Shown here piece by piece: positions 62,767 to 64,000 of a stretch of 64,000 bases of DNA; position 1 is the stretch's first letter; each line of letters opens with the position of its first letter. Source of the stretch: Novosphingobium percolationis (GTDB lineage Bacteria; Pseudomonadota; Alphaproteobacteria; Sphingomonadales; Sphingomonadaceae); the NCBI RefSeq assembly GCF_020179425.1, contig NZ_JAILYM010000008.1, positions 62,001-126,000 of the forward strand, written 5' to 3'. Position numbers and translations under genes: made by a program. Below the pieces are notes generated by a model. The model saw nothing but the letters and a program-made list of their open reading frames with translations. It was not told where the DNA came from and made no database searches.

Positions 62767-63722
62767 GGTTTCCGCTCTCCCCTGTTTTCTGTCTGGCCCG
62801 CCGCTACTCGGCGCGAAACGAATATTGCGGCCACCACAATGGCTGCTCCGACCATGTGATAGGTTTCAAGTCTCTCTCCCAACAGCAGCACCGCCAGAAA
62901 AACACCGAACACTGTGGGCAGGTTCATGTGGACGCCGGCTCTTACTGAACCGATCAGGACTACCGCGCGGTTGAAGAACGCATAGGCAATCAGCGAGGGA
63001 AAGATGCCGACATAGAGCACCGCGCCAATCACTTCAATTTGTGGCATGGCGACCCCGCTATCGGCCAGGCTGACCAGGTAAGGTACAGCCAGCGTTCCCA
63101 TGCCGACCGCGAATAGCACCGCGAGCAGAGTGATGTGGTGTATGGTGGGCACCTTGCGCAAGAATGTCGCGTAGGCCGAGTAAAGGAAAACCCCGGTCAG
63201 GGCGAGCAAGTCGCCATGGTTGAGCCCGCCAAGATGCAACGCGAAAGGCTGCCCTCTGGTCACGATCCAGACGACTCCGGCAAAGGACAGCGTCGCACTG
63301 GCTATCAATAGCGGCCTGATCCGCTCCCCAAAGAGGATGCTCGGCATGACCAGAGTCATGATCGGCATGGTCGATTGCAGCAGCAGGCTGTTGGTGGCTG
63401 TGGTGAGTTGCAGGCTCCAGTAAACGATGAAGGCGAACACCCCCACGCCGAACACGCCCAGCATCGCCAGCAGGCGCCAGGACTCTCGCAGGACCCGACG
63501 ATCGGCCACGACGTGCCGCCAGGCAAAAGGCAGAACGAACAGCAACGCAACCACCCAACGCCAAAAGGCCAGCGACAGGGGAGAAAACAAGTCGCGCGCC
63601 GCCCGGCCGACGATGGGGTTCAAGGCCCAGAACAGCGAAGCGAGCGAAAGCAGCAAGAATGGTGAATTCCACAGGTAACGCGGGGCACGCCGCCAGCCTG
63701 GAGGACAGTTGGCAGCACCCAT
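62763..63722 (-). CDS. EamA/DMT-family transporter
   Basis: The 319-residue protein has about ten hydrophobic helices in two EamA repeats: SLASLFWALNPIVGRAARD, LSLAFWRWVVALLFVLPFAW in the first and FPSLIAYAFFNRAVVLIG, GVFLAVLLLGERLETYHMVG in the second. It is a drug/metabolite exporter-like permease; substrate unknown. It is translationally coupled to the acyl-CoA ligase. The ATG 63722 lacks a strong ribosome binding site. Confidence 0.88.
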   Translation of the reverse strand: MGAANCPPGWRRAPRYLWNSPFLLLSLASLFWALNPIVGRAARDLFSPLSLAFWRWVVALLFVLPFAWRHVVADRRVLRESWRLLAMLGVFGVGVFAFIVYWSLQLTTATNSLLLQSTMPIMTLVMPSILFGERIRPLLIASATLSFAGVVWIVTRGQPFALHLGGLNHGDLLALTGVFLYSAYATFLRKVPTIHHITLLAVLFAVGMGTLAVPYLVSLADSGVAMPQIEVIGAVLYVGIFPSLIAYAFFNRAVVLIGSVRAGVHMNLPTVFGVFLAVLLLGERLETYHMVGAAIVVAAIFVSRRVAAGQTENRGERKP

Positions 63723-63851
63723 CAGAACGAGCGGTCCGGCTGTCTCAATCCCACTTGCGTAGTATCGGCTTTTTGCATATCGTGCATCGCATTGCCCTTA
63801 GTGCACGAATCTGCCGAAGACAATCGCAGGTCGTGAAAACCGGAGAGAGCC

Positions 63852-64000
63852 ATGAGTGGCGACACCACACTCGTAGACACAGTCAATTCCAGCCAGTCCC
63901 GCCAGATTTTCTGGGACAAGGATGTCTACGATCTTGAAATTGAGCGGATTTTTTCCCGTGCATGGCTGATGCTCGGCCACGAATCGCTTGTGCCCAAGCC
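63852..64000 (+). CDS. Ring-hydroxylating oxygenase alpha subunit, 3' truncated by the window
   Basis: GGAGAG precedes ATG 63852. The 49 visible residues (QIFWDKDVYDLEIERIFSRA, WLMLGHESLVPKP) are the N-terminal helix that precedes the Rieske domain in aromatic ring-hydroxylating oxygenases. The Rieske and iron sites are beyond the window. It diverges from the EamA/ligase pair across a 129-bp promoter region. Confidence 0.85.
   Translation, partial: MSGDTTLVDTVNSSQSRQIFWDKDVYDLEIERIFSRAWLMLGHESLVPK

Noticed and set aside
1-64000. CRISPR arrays, rRNA and tRNA genes
   Set aside because: No regularly spaced direct repeats, rRNA segments or cloverleaf-like sequences were noticed by eye; a dedicated scan was not possible.

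Overview
The window is GC-rich DNA (roughly 63-65% by eye). Its proteins resemble those of a sphingomonad alphaproteobacterium of the Novosphingobium/Sphingobium type: aerobic CobG/CobN-type B12 synthesis, a MucR regulator, a TrwB/TrwC-like mobilisation pair, HME-RND copper efflux and a Rieske ring-hydroxylating oxygenase. The genus is an inference. The density of conjugation genes, toxin-antitoxin loci and IS debris suggests a megaplasmid or a chromosomal region carrying an integrated conjugative element. No replication initiator, rRNA or tRNA was recognised.

Layout. (1) 1-543: a RelE-like toxin (5' truncated) and its XRE antitoxin. (2) 805-7626, minus strand: a copper/silver efflux operon running 123-aa Cys/Met-rich protein, 88-aa Cys/Met-rich protein, cusC, cusB (frameshifted), cusA, cusF. 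(3) 7784-8757: remnants of a tyrosine integrase and a LigD-type polymerase. (4) 8789-10206: a translationally coupled DUF1326-DUF2182 pair. (5) 10377-31390, minus strand: a 20.6-kb cobalamin operon behind a cobalamin riboswitch, in transcription order cobW, cobN, cobG, cobH, cobI, cobJ, [cobK on the opposite strand], cobL, cobE, cobM, cobB, cobF, cobO, bluB, DUF1636, cobT, cobC, cobS, cobD, cbiB, cobQ, cobU. Almost every junction overlaps by 1-14 nt. (6) 31472-34915, minus strand: a second cobalamin riboswitch controlling a TonB-dependent receptor and a NiCoT nickel/cobalt permease. (7) 35520-39700, plus strand: two outer-membrane beta-barrel proteins, an FMN-binding protein with a flavinylation motif, ApbE, and a four-helix membrane protein with a two-haem-like histidine pattern. 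Together they look like a flavin-based extracytoplasmic electron-transfer cassette.

(8) 39.7-60.5 kb is a mobile region. It holds a HEPN-MNT protein, ssb, a candidate oriT, trwA/trwB/trwC-like genes in R388 order, a winged-helix-like protein behind repeated palindromes, MucR, an xre-res toxin-antitoxin pair, an IS30 element, an AbrB-type antitoxin, a decayed AbiE locus, a DUF2493 gene running into relaxase debris, a VirB1-like transglycosylase, and an IS66 element inserted in an IS256 remnant with a perfect 8-bp target duplication. (9) 60838-64000: a propionyl/acetyl-CoA synthetase and an EamA permease (coupled, minus strand), divergent from the start of a ring-hydroxylating oxygenase alpha subunit.

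Together, regions 5 and 6 give cobalt and corrinoid uptake plus nearly complete aerobic corrin synthesis, adenosylation, lower-ligand synthesis (BluB) and nucleotide-loop assembly, all under B12 feedback. CobA (uroporphyrinogen methyltransferase), CobR and the CobS/CobT cobaltochelatase partners of CobN are not in the window and must be encoded elsewhere if the pathway works.
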